From positions 1-64,000 of the forward strand of contig CALGGO010000070.1 in NCBI GenBank assembly GCA_937916085.1: a DNA stretch of 64,000 bases. Reading direction: 5' to 3'. This document shows, piece after piece, positions 1 to 7,360 of this stretch. Source of the stretch: an uncultured Prevotellaceae bacterium (GTDB lineage: Bacteria; Bacteroidota; Bacteroidia; Bacteroidales; Muribaculaceae). Below the pieces are notes generated by a model. The model did no database searches and was not told the origin of the DNA. It was given only the letters and a program-made list of their open reading frames with translations. A program made the translations under genes and the position numbers. How positions within the stretch are numbered: the first letter of the stretch is position 1; each line of letters starts with the position of its first letter.

Positions 1-33
1 CCGGCATCTTCGATGCCCAATGTCTCAACCTAA

Positions 34-1435
34 CACAGGTTTTTGCAGGTGTCCCGTTTTTTCCTCAAATTTCAGGGACAGCAGGTTACCACTGAAAACG
101 TTATCAACCGCTTCTCTCAATGGTTCAACCTGCCGTCAGGAACCGAGTGGCGAGAGGTGAGCCGCAGCATTGACTATACGGGTATGGACCGTATCGTTTA
201 CCGCCAATATGTGGACGGAGTAGAGGTGGAGCACTCACAGGTTATTGTCCATGCTCTGAACGGAATGTTGCGCTCGGTCAACGGCATAATAATGGAAAGC
301 CAGCGAACGCCTGCCAAGTTGCGCACGCAAAGCAGTGGCAGTGCCAATGTTAATGGAAAACTGCTGTTGGTGAATACCATCAATGGCTACCGATATGCTG
401 TCAAGGAATACTCTGCAACAAATAATGAGTGGGTTTACTACGATGCCGAGACGCGCCAGGTTATCAAGCGTGTTTCAACACTACACTGCTTTGAGGAGCC
501 GGTAGGCACCATGACAACGGTGACTGGCAATGGCTTATATAGCGATAATGTGCCATTGGACGTTGTGGCAGGCGATGACGGCATCACATATCTCTACGAC
601 AAGGCACGCAATATCCACACTTTGAATGGGGCTTATATCAAGAGCTATGAGCAGATGATGATGGAAGGTATCGCATTTGACTATTTCCCGCAGGGCAACT
701 TGCCCGACAACCCATTTGAAGCAACTGGGGAGGATCTTTTTCAATGGCTTTATATGGTGCAAACATTAGCACAGAATAATGGGCTCGAGCATTTAGACAA
801 TTATATTCAAGATTTCACATCCTATATCACTAGCCCTAACGGTGAGTTCAAATCTTTCATGATCAGCACAATAGGCGTCTCAAAAGTGACAGTGCCTGAT
901 AGTGAGGGCAACCTCATTCCTATTGTCCCAACCCAGAATGACTCTGTGTTATTAAGCCTTCGTTACGGAACCGACTTGACAAACATCAGCAGTGGCGTGA
1001 TTGGCGACATGAAGATTTCCCTGTACGAAGTTACGACTCCTCTAGACATGACCCCGCTAATAAGAATTATTCCCAAAGAAGGAGTTACAATCTCTCTAGC
1101 ACTTGAAGCGGGCGATGTGTTAGCTGTCACTTCTTTTGTTCCCGATGATAGCGGAATCTTTGAGTTTGAGAACGAACGCATTAGTTTCACCTTTACCTAT
1201 CAGCCTGCTGGCGACCTTCGGCGACGAGAGAGGTCAGGAAGTCCAAGCGGTTATCGATGCCTGGAAGGCGGTGGGAGTTATCGACCCCAGCGACATGATG
1301 GATATACAGGATGTTGTCGTGACCGAAGACGCTGTTGACCCCTACTACTATGACCTGCAAGGACGCAAATACATCAACACACCCACCACCAAGGGTATTT
1401 ATATCCACAAAGGTCACAAGGTCATCATACGCTAA
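34..1435 (+). pseudogene. Broken secreted protein with thermolysin-type (M4) propeptide, no catalytic domain
   Basis: Two overlapping frames read as one polypeptide. The first, open to 1338 but plausible only to about 1200, has an FTP/PepSY-like propeptide (RIVYRQYVDGVEVEHSQVIV) followed by what looks like the first strand of an M4 mature chain (GLYSDNVPLDV, ARNIHTLNG). From about 1190 sense continues one base out of phase (ATFGDERGQEVQAVIDAWKA) and ends in YYDLQGRKYINTPTTKGIYI, a typical Bacteroidales C-terminal secretion-type tail. No HEXXH zinc motif occurs, so the protease domain is absent. A stop at 31-33 lies directly upstream in frame and the only nearby start is TTG at 43, so the 5' end is missing, frameshifted or outside the window. 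Whether the frameshift is biological or a sequencing error cannot be told here. Function is unknown; a decayed or non-catalytic propeptide protein is the best description. Confidence 0.6.
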
Positions 1436-1567
1436 ACCACAAGCTTATATTGCCTGATAAAGCTATCATTAGATTTTTGAAATCAGGAATATTTGAAAAT
1501 AATCGGCATGCGTCATCGCGACACATGAATAAAAAGCTCACGCTCGCATTAGAGGTGTTGCAGCTCT

Positions 1568-2350
1568 CTAAAACAAGAACGCTCCTAAGTGGGTGTTCTT
1601 GTTTTTTTGTTGCAGTTCGTTTTCCATGCGGGAGGTTATGGCTGCGAAGAAGAAAGAGATAAGGTATTCATCGGTGCCCTCGCTGCGAATTTTGCGAAGG
1701 GCGTCGATATAGGCTGCTCGGTCCTTTATGTCGATGATGATGATGGGATGACCGCAATGTAGCATAATCCAGTTGGAGAGAAGTCGGCCAGTGCGTCCAT
1801 TGCCGTCACGGAAGGGATGAAGGTACTCAAAAAATCCATGGAATCGTGCTGCCACAATCACCGGATGTATGTCACGATTCAATGCCTCGGTGGTTGATTT
1901 CATCAAGTTTGGCACTCGCGAAATCAGTTTCTTGTGGTCGCCAAACACGGTGTCACCTGCTGCCATGTCGCAAGTGGTATATTGACCAGGCACAGCGTCA
2001 GGCACACGGTAGGCGAGCGTGTTCTCGGTCACCAAGCGGTTGGTCTCTTTAAGTAACGTTTCATCAAAAGGAGCATCGATGTGATGGGTGATGTAACGGA
2101 ATGCCCTGAAATGGTCGGCAATCTCGGTGCATTCCAGCAATGACCTTCCCACAGGAATCATGCCCAACCCTTTCTCTTGCAGCACGCGAGTGTCGTCAAG
2201 AGTAAACGAGTTGCCCTCAATGGCGCAGGAGTGGCACGAGAACAGCACTTCATGCCAATCAAGATAGTCCTTTGCTGACATCCTCTTGACAATGCGCTCC
2301 TCGTAATTGGCACGCACCCGCTCATAACGCTCTATCTCCTTTTGAAACAT
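1568..2350 (-). CDS. Fic family protein (class II, inhibitory helix present)
   Basis: About 260 residues. The Fic core motif HPFRDGNGRTGR is intact: the His is the catalytic base and the DGNGR loop binds nucleotide phosphates, so AMP or another nucleotide transfer onto target hydroxyls is expected. Near the N-terminus SCAIEGN (residues 41-47) fits the (S/T)xxxE(G/N) inhibitory motif of class II Fic proteins, in which the Glu blocks productive ATP binding. I chose ATG 2350 because a good promoter (TACCTTTG, minus strand 2382-2375) lies just upstream and the longer open frame to 2488 only translates a dispersed palindromic repeat. The gene stands alone, with no FicA-like antitoxin partner beside it. 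The target protein is unknown. Confidence 0.88.
   Translation of the reverse strand: MFQKEIERYERVRANYEERIVKRMSAKDYLDWHEVLFSCHSCAIEGNSFTLDDTRVLQEKGLGMIPVGRSLLECTEIADHFRAFRYITHHIDAPFDETLLKETNRLVTENTLAYRVPDAVPGQYTTCDMAAGDTVFGDHKKLISRVPNLMKSTTEALNRDIHPVIVAARFHGFFEYLHPFRDGNGRTGRLLSNWIMLHCGHPIIIIDIKDRAAYIDALRKIRSEGTDEYLISFFFAAITSRMENELQQKNKNTHLGAFLF
1570..1608. terminator. Bidirectional hairpin terminator
   Basis: Perfect 10-base arms AAACAAGAAC (1571-1580) and GTTCTTGTTT (1595-1604) are followed by a T run on the plus strand and TTTT on the minus strand. The hairpin sits between the converging genes ending at 1435 (+) and 1568 (-), inside the last codons of the Fic gene. Confidence 0.7.
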
Positions 2351-2374
2351 TCTTCTGAAACGATTAATATGCTG

Positions 2375-2404
2375 CAAAGGTACAAAAAAAGATTTTCTTT
2401 CAAA
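2375..2404 (-). promoter_or_regulatory. Bacteroidetes-type promoter of the Fic gene
   Basis: On the minus strand TTTG (2404-2401) and TACCTTTG (2382-2375) are separated by 18 bases, matching the -33/-7 pattern of the Bacteroidetes primary sigma factor. Transcription would start about 15-20 bases before ATG 2350. Confidence 0.65.
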
Positions 2405-2451
2405 AAATAAATTGATTAATTGTGGTGGCCTGTGTGTCCATAGATGGAAAA

Positions 2452-2470
2452 GTTGCGTTGACAACGCAAC
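2452..2470 (-). repeat. REP-like palindrome copy 1
   Basis: Perfect palindrome GTTGCGTTGACAACGCAAC. Its flank on the minus strand reads TGTTCCGTTT before the palindrome, matching the plus-strand flank of the copy at 5680, so this copy is in minus orientation. It lies in the gap between the Fic gene and the receptor gene. Confidence 0.85.
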
Positions 2471-2588
2471 AAACGGAACAGGCGGCACGTGTCATCGAGA
2501 CAGGTGCCACCTAACGTTACTGTACTTTGAGAAATTTTATGTTAATCTTTTTTAGATCTTTTCTTCACTAATCATTAATCTCTAATCC

Positions 2589-2611
2589 TCAATTTTTGAT
2601 TGAAAAATTGA
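2589..2611 (-). terminator. Hairpin after the receptor gene
   Basis: Perfect arms TCAATTTTT (2589-2597) and AAAAATTGA (2603-2611) begin one base after the stop of the minus-strand receptor gene. It is AT-rich and probably acts as an intrinsic terminator. Confidence 0.55.
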
Positions 2612-2612
2612 A

Positions 2613-4991
2613 TTACATTCTCGCTTTCTGCTTGTCGCCGGCGCCTGAGCCGCGGTAGTTGCTGCGAGTGGTGTTGAATTTCCAGGTGAGGTCGAGCATG
2701 AAGGTGCGTCGGGCGGGATTTGCTGTGTAAATCTCACGGGGACCGTAGATGATTGCTCCACTCTTGTTGGTGTTGAAGATGTCGTTGCAGCGCAGGTCGG
2801 CAGTCAATGTGCCTAGTCGTCCTAGGCTGAAGTCGCGTTGCACGCCCAGACTGGTGTTGAATCGGCTGGCGTTGATTCGGAAATTGTTGTAATCGCCACG
2901 AGATGCCCATACCATGACGGCATTCAGTCGGAACCCACGAGGCAATTCAACGTCGTTTTGCCAAACGAGTTGCAGATATGGATGGTTGAGGGTAAGTATA
3001 GAACCGTCGGCGCAAGGAGTCTTATAATCTTGGAACACTGTGAATGCGCTCCACTGTGGATGCCAGCACCCTATCACAGGACTTGCGACGAAGCTGATGG
3101 ATAGCTGGTTGTAATCCTCGGAGCTGTTGATGGGTCGCACAAGGCTCACCAAGGGGTCTTCAGAGCCAGGGAAGGGTTCGGTTGACATAGTCTCGCAGTC
3201 CTTGATGCGCCCATAGTTCAAGGTGAGGTTCATCCATTTGTAGGCACTGTTGAGCACGAGGCTGTGAGTGTAAGTTGGCTTTAAATACGGGTTTCCGCTC
3301 TGGTAAGTGTAGCGGTTGATATATATTGTCGAGCTGGTGAGGTTGCTGTAACTGGGTCGCTGGATGTCGCGGCGGTAAGAGAGCGACAGCTGCACGTCGC
3401 CTATAGGCATTGAGATCGCTGCCGTAGGGAACCAGTCGCCGTAGTTGCGGCACACCTCATCCTCGCGCACGCCAAAGTTGTAATAGTCGTTCTTGAGATG
3501 CTCATAGCGCAGTCCCACCTGTGCATATACTCTGCCAAACAGTCTTCCATAATCGAAGAATGCCGCGGTAGATGACTCGTCGATTTTGGTGTCGGTGGTC
3601 TTTACTGGCACTGCTTCGGTAGAGGTGAACGAGTAGGCGTCGGTGCGGTGGTTGTGGGAGTACTCGCCCCCGAGCGACAGGTTTCCGTTCCACACGGGAT
3701 AGGAGAAGATGAGCTTTGTCGCCCAGAAGTCATTGCTGCTGGTGGTGTTGCTCTCGATGCTGCGGTGTGATGTCTCGCCAGTAGCCAAAGTCGCTGTCTC
3801 GGCGGTGCTGCCAGGAGTCTCGGTCTTGTCGAAGAGCCCATCCAAGTTGAAATCAATGCCTAATTTGCCCACTTTGCCGTTATAATAGGCATTAAAGATG
3901 TGCTTCTTGAAGCTGTCGTTCTGCCTGATATCGCTCTCGGAATGCTCGGTGAAGATGCCGTTCTCATAATTGTCGGTATAGAACATGTCGCTGAAATCGG
4001 TGCTGGGGTGGCGGTCATATTTGTAGAATGCACCCATGCTATGGTTCTCGTTAAACATATAGTTCACCTGTAATTGCGGCGACCAGCCCTTCCAGATGTT
4101 TTTGCCTTCTTGAGTTGTCACGCTCTTAATGTGGTCTGGGCCAACGTAGTAGATAAGCTCGTTGTCCTGCAACTGCTTGCTGTGACCGTAGCGTCCTGCC
4201 CAGAACGAGGCGGTGAGGTCAAGCCCGCCAGTGCGGTAGTTCATGTCGAGGTTGTTGGCGATGGTGTAGCCATACTGGTACATGCCATTAAGATTGTCTT
4301 GGAAGCTGAATCCCTCGCCTTGCGCTTTCTTGAGCTGGATGAGCACCACTGCCTTGGTTGAGGCGGCATAGCGTGCGCCGGGGTTCTGGATAACATCGAC
4401 GTGCTGGATTTGGTCGGAGCGCAGGCGCGAGAGTTCATTCATATCCTGCACTTTACGGCCGTTGATATACACCTCGGCTTCGCCGCGTCCAAGCACCTTC
4501 ACGGCGCCGTCGCGCTCAGCTTCGAGCGAAGGCACTCGTTTTAGTGCGTCGCTCACGGTTCCTGCTTTCTCAAGGATGGTGCCCTCAATGGTGGTGCGCA
4601 TGGCGTTGCCTTTGACGCGTGTCTTGGGCAGCTTGCTCACCACCACCACCTCGCCCAGGAGAGTGGCTTCGGGCTGCAAGGTGATGATTCCTAGGTCCAC
4701 TTCATTAGAGTTGATATACATTGTCTGGTAACCTATATAGGAAATCTTTACCAGACCGCCGTTTTGCAGAGCAGTAAGTTTAAATGTTCCCTGCTCATCG
4801 GTGATGCCGCCCTGCACGTAGGCCGAGTCGGGCATCGATAGCATCACTACATTCACAAATGGCATCGGTTCGCCATTCTTGTCAATCACTTTGCCGTTAA
4901 CATCGGGAACTTTTGCTCCTATAGCACTGGCAGTAAAGACTACCATCATCGCGGCAATAAGTGCAGTTGTTTTTAGAATAAACTCTTTCAT
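2613..4991 (-). CDS. TonB-dependent-receptor-type outer-membrane beta-barrel protein
   Basis: 792 residues. A signal peptide (MKEFILKTTALIAAMMVVFTASAIGA) is followed by a carboxypeptidase-regulatory-like domain (about 28-105: VNGKVIDKNGEPMPFVNVVM), a plug-like region (about 110-220: VSDALKRVPSLE, VYINGRKV, VDVIQNPGARYAA) and a long aromatic-rich barrel ending in LDLTWKFNTTRSNYRGSGAG. This is the OMP_b-brl_3 type of receptor. Such proteins sit in the outer membrane; the ligand cannot be read from sequence. No SusD partner is adjacent, which argues against a polysaccharide uptake locus. It is a distant paralogue of the gene at 21668-24124. It faces away from the RAYT gene, from which it is separated by a shared 37-base element. 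Confidence 0.88.
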   Translation of the reverse strand: MKEFILKTTALIAAMMVVFTASAIGAKVPDVNGKVIDKNGEPMPFVNVVMLSMPDSAYVQGGITDEQGTFKLTALQNGGLVKISYIGYQTMYINSNEVDLGIITLQPEATLLGEVVVVSKLPKTRVKGNAMRTTIEGTILEKAGTVSDALKRVPSLEAERDGAVKVLGRGEAEVYINGRKVQDMNELSRLRSDQIQHVDVIQNPGARYAASTKAVVLIQLKKAQGEGFSFQDNLNGMYQYGYTIANNLDMNYRTGGLDLTASFWAGRYGHSKQLQDNELIYYVGPDHIKSVTTQEGKNIWKGWSPQLQVNYMFNENHSMGAFYKYDRHPSTDFSDMFYTDNYENGIFTEHSESDIRQNDSFKKHIFNAYYNGKVGKLGIDFNLDGLFDKTETPGSTAETATLATGETSHRSIESNTTSSNDFWATKLIFSYPVWNGNLSLGGEYSHNHRTDAYSFTSTEAVPVKTTDTKIDESSTAAFFDYGRLFGRVYAQVGLRYEHLKNDYYNFGVREDEVCRNYGDWFPTAAISMPIGDVQLSLSYRRDIQRPSYSNLTSSTIYINRYTYQSGNPYLKPTYTHSLVLNSAYKWMNLTLNYGRIKDCETMSTEPFPGSEDPLVSLVRPINSSEDYNQLSISFVASPVIGCWHPQWSAFTVFQDYKTPCADGSILTLNHPYLQLVWQNDVELPRGFRLNAVMVWASRGDYNNFRINASRFNTSLGVQRDFSLGRLGTLTADLRCNDIFNTNKSGAIIYGPREIYTANPARRTFMLDLTWKFNTTRSNYRGSGAGDKQKARM

Positions 4992-5093
4992 TTTTTTTAC
5001 CTTATTTTTAGATTATACATTTTTTTTGCTTTGTTCACTCGTTAGACGCAAGAAGCGTTTAAAATGTTTCAGCGATTTTATGTTGTTATCGAG

Positions 5094-5130
5094 TTTTGGG
5101 ATATTCTGCACGGTTTTGTGACGAATGGCA
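5094..5130 (+). promoter_or_regulatory. 37-base conserved upstream element, copy A
   Basis: Runs from TTTTGGGATATTCTGCACG to GTGACGAATGGCA and differs at only two positions from 7247-7283, which precedes the LytTR gene. Both copies lie on the same strand upstream of a TAnnTTTG box and a CCAGCGTT sequence. It may be a regulator binding site or the remnant of a duplicated LytTR promoter. Confidence 0.7.
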
Positions 5131-5143
5131 GGATTTTTTTAAT

Positions 5144-5151
5144 TATCTTTG
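5144..5151 (+). promoter_or_regulatory. -7 promoter element before the RAYT gene
   Basis: TATCTTTG fits TAnnTTTG. A TTTTG at 5114-5118 is 25 bases upstream, longer than usual, so the promoter is weak or regulated. The downstream CCAGCGTT matches the LytTR gene leader and then diverges exactly where the REP-like palindrome begins. Confidence 0.5.
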
Positions 5152-5167
5152 CACCAGCGTTCCGTCT

Positions 5168-5186
5168 GTTGCGTTGGCAACGCAAC
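5168..5186 (+). repeat. REP-like palindrome copy 2 (5' flank of the RAYT gene)
   Basis: GTTGCGTTGGCAACGCAAC preceded by CCGTCT, 46 bases before the transposase start. Same orientation and same central base as the copy at 6326, so the two flank the gene as direct repeats. Confidence 0.88.
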
Positions 5187-5232
5187 ACACAGGACAAAAA
5201 ATAATTGAGAACTACAACTTAAAAATGCAATA

Positions 5233-6306
5233 ATGGACAAGGAAACCTACGAAGCCCAGAAGCCTTTTGCAGGCGAGAAGAAGCCTTCCATGCTTCGCCG
5301 CTGCGTGGGTCACGACTACACAGGTCGCCAAATCTACATGATAACGATGGTGACCGAGGGGCGGCAACCGCTCTTTGGGGAGGTGGTAGGTAGAAGCGAG
5401 GCGGTTGAAGGCAGCGGTGAGGAGCCTCGCTTAGTGCCCTCCAAGCTGGGGCAGCGTGTCGCCGACGAGTGGTGGGCGGCGCCATTGCACCATCCTGAGA
5501 TCGAGGTTGTCGCCCTTCAGATGATGCCCGACCACTTGCATGGCATCCTCTTTGTCAAGGAGAAGATGGAGAAGCCTCTAGGCATGGCGCTTCGCGGTTT
5601 CAAGCAGAGCTGCAACCGCCACTACCACGATCTGGTGCTAGGGGTGGCACCCGTCCCGCCTGTTCCTCCTGTTCCGTCTGTTGCGTTGTCAACGCAACAC
5701 ACAGCACACACTGGCCCGCGCCGTGACCGCCGTGGCGAGGACCGCACTCATGGCATGCTCTTCGCTCGTGGCTATAACGACAGGTTGCTCCTGCGCTCAG
5801 GTCAATTAAAGACGTGGCTGCGATATTTAGAAGATAACCCTCGCCGCCTGTTGATGAAACGCGAGCACCCCGACCTTTTTCGAGTGCAGCGCAATGTGGA
5901 GGTGGCGGGCATCACGTTCTCTGCCATCGGCAACCGTTTCCTGCTTGAACATCCCTATAAGTTGCAGGTGCAATGCTCTCGAAGCCTCACAGAGCAGGAA
6001 ATAGATACAAAAGTTGCCCAGTGTCTTGCTGCTGCCCGCCAGGGTGCCGTGCTTGTCTCACCCAGCATCTCGCCAGGCGAGAAGGCTGTGATGCGCGCCG
6101 CTTTCGACTCTGGATTTCCTTTGATTTACCTGCAAGAGAACGGCTTCACCAATCTTGCCAAACCAAGCGGCACCCGAATGGAAGCCTGTGCCCGCGGTCA
6201 GCTGCTCATCCTCGCTCCGTGGGAGCACCACAATGAGAAAACCACCATCAAGCGGGACCAGTGCCTCACTCTCAACGAAATCGCCCGCCGCATTTGTGAT
6301 CAATAA
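5233..6306 (+). CDS. REP-associated tyrosine transposase (IS200-like Y1, RAYT) with C-terminal extension
   Basis: 357 residues. The N-terminal part is a Y1 transposase: strand RQIYMITMVTEGRQPLFG, then the HUH motif in ALQMMPDHLHGILFVKE, the helix PLGMALRGFKQSCNRHYHD, and the region LRSGQLKTWLRYLEDNPRRL, whose Tyr before xxNP is the expected catalytic residue. Such enzymes nick single-stranded DNA and are linked to REP palindromes. Copies of GTTGCGTTGNCAACGCAAC lie on both sides, and a third (5680-5698) lies inside the gene, encoding the odd repeat PPVPPVPSVALSTQ. From about residue 215 an extra domain (GAVLVSPSISPGEKAVMRAA, FPLIYLQENGF, LLILAPWEH) recalls SLOG/DprA-type Rossmann folds; that part is inference. 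No terminal inverted repeats of an autonomous insertion sequence are visible, which fits a domesticated RAYT. Confidence 0.85.
   Translation: MDKETYEAQKPFAGEKKPSMLRRCVGHDYTGRQIYMITMVTEGRQPLFGEVVGRSEAVEGSGEEPRLVPSKLGQRVADEWWAAPLHHPEIEVVALQMMPDHLHGILFVKEKMEKPLGMALRGFKQSCNRHYHDLVLGVAPVPPVPPVPSVALSTQHTAHTGPRRDRRGEDRTHGMLFARGYNDRLLLRSGQLKTWLRYLEDNPRRLLMKREHPDLFRVQRNVEVAGITFSAIGNRFLLEHPYKLQVQCSRSLTEQEIDTKVAQCLAAARQGAVLVSPSISPGEKAVMRAAFDSGFPLIYLQENGFTNLAKPSGTRMEACARGQLLILAPWEHHNEKTTIKRDQCLTLNEIARRICDQ
5680..5698 (+). repeat. REP-like palindrome copy 3, inside the RAYT coding sequence
   Basis: GTTGCGTTGTCAACGCAAC preceded by GTTCCTCCTGTTCCGTCT. It is in frame and adds a Pro/Val-rich insert between the two halves of the transposase without breaking the reading frame. 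Confidence 0.85.
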
Positions 6307-6325
6307 TGGCATCAATGTCCCATCT

Positions 6326-6344
6326 GTTGCGTTGGCAACGCAAC
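6326..6344 (+). repeat. REP-like palindrome copy 4 (3' flank of the RAYT gene)
   Basis: GTTGCGTTGGCAACGCAAC, 19 bases after the transposase stop, preceded by TCCCATCT. It may double as a transcription terminator hairpin. Confidence 0.85.
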
Positions 6345-6403
6345 TTGTTTAACCCAAACGGCAAAGTGGTGATGCAATTTGCCATATTAACGAATCTACG
6401 TGT

Positions 6404-7027
6404 TTATCTCAATTGGGTTTTGATGATTGTTTGCAATTTCTCCAAAAACCGTGCCGCATGTCCGCCATCTATCTGCACATGATGGAACTGAAAACTGATG
6501 GGCAGCGTGGTCTTGAGCCACCCTTTGCGGTATTTTCCCCATAGGACCATAGGGTTGTTGAATACCTTGGCATATTGGTTTACAATACAATCCAGCTCAG
6601 TTTCAATCATTGCCGAAGTACCTATCACCATTGCATCCTCCAGGAAACTGCTTTCGCAGTTTTGGCTCACCGATTGCACCAGGCTCATGTAATCGTGGTT
6701 GAAATGGCTCAAGTCATCGGTGTATGGGATATCGCATGAGTTGATGCCGCCTTCTTTGTTGTTCACAATCACATTGACAGCCAAGCAGTCATATTTATAT
6801 AGCTTGCCATGCTCGGGCAGCACATAGAACTCCTCTATCGTGGTCGCCGCCTTACCGATACACCAGCAAAGCAGCATATTAAAGCTCATGCCGTGTTTTT
6901 TGCTATATCTCAGCAGCTTTGTCACATCCATAGTCTTTACCAATGTCACCATGGGCATAGGCGAAGACATCCACAGCTTGAATGCTTCTTGGCGATTGCT
7001 GTCTTTTGGGTTGATTTCAGTTTTCAA
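6404..7027 (-). CDS. CatA-like (chloramphenicol acetyltransferase family) O-acetyltransferase
   Basis: 207 residues, close to the usual length of the CAT family. The C-terminal motif FHHVQIDGGHAARFLEKLQ contains the HHxxxDG signature in which His is the catalytic base, and the N-terminal PMPMVTLVKTMDVTKLLRYS and SFNMLLCWCIGKAA segments match the CAT fold. It transfers acetyl from acetyl-CoA to a hydroxyl; whether chloramphenicol is a substrate cannot be judged, since many chromosomal Bacteroidales homologues are of unknown specificity. It stands alone on the minus strand, with ATG 7027 followed by ordinary coding. The 220 bases upstream (7028-7246) hold no recognisable gene. Confidence 0.8.
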   Translation of the reverse strand: MKTEINPKDSNRQEAFKLWMSSPMPMVTLVKTMDVTKLLRYSKKHGMSFNMLLCWCIGKAATTIEEFYVLPEHGKLYKYDCLAVNVIVNNKEGGINSCDIPYTDDLSHFNHDYMSLVQSVSQNCESSFLEDAMVIGTSAMIETELDCIVNQYAKVFNNPMVLWGKYRKGWLKTTLPISFQFHHVQIDGGHAARFLEKLQTIIKTQLR

Positions 7028-7246
7028 CGTTTCTCTAATATATAAAATGGATTTTTCATAAGCTCATACTCAAAATTATTGAGATGATGATAACTGTAAT
7101 GGTTGAAATAATAATACTGTTTCTCATTGCCGTAAATTTAGCTATTTTCAATTATCTAGGTTGCTAATGCTCATCAAGCATGGCACTGCACTTGACCTCC
7201 ACTAATATGACTGCAAAATTGGGGCAAAATCACCGCCGCCGCAAGT

Positions 7247-7283
7247 TTTTGGGATATTCTGCACGCTTTTGTGACGAATGACA
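7247..7283 (+). promoter_or_regulatory. 37-base conserved upstream element, copy B
   Basis: Matches 5094-5130 at 35 of 37 positions. It is followed by further similar words GTGCGAAATG (7301-7310) and GTGATGAATGG (7311-7321 region), which resemble its GTGACGAATG. Direct repeats of this kind upstream of a LytTR gene suggest autoregulation. Confidence 0.65.
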
Positions 7284-7320
7284 TGAAATCGGGACGATTT
7301 GTGCGAAATGTGATGAATGG

Positions 7321-7352
7321 TTTTGTGGTGTGAGTGATTTGTTATACCTTTG
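7321..7352 (+). promoter_or_regulatory. Promoter of the LytTR gene
   Basis: TTTTG (7321-7325) and TACCTTTG (7345-7352) are 19 bases apart. The predicted start of transcription lies within a few bases of ATG 7361, so the message would have almost no leader. Confidence 0.7.
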
Positions 7353-7360
7353 CCAGCGTT

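Noticed and set aside
2351..2488. Longer N-terminus of the Fic protein
   Set aside because: The extra codons translate the REP-like palindrome and the promoter; ATG 2350 lies behind a proper TAnnTTTG box.
5168..6344. Complete IS200/IS605 insertion sequence
   Set aside because: No left and right end hairpins of different sequence with a TnpB or target motif; the flanks are the dispersed palindrome, which fits a RAYT better.
6404..7027. Chloramphenicol resistance gene
   Set aside because: The fold and active site fit the CAT family, but chromosomal homologues are often of other specificity and no resistance context is present.
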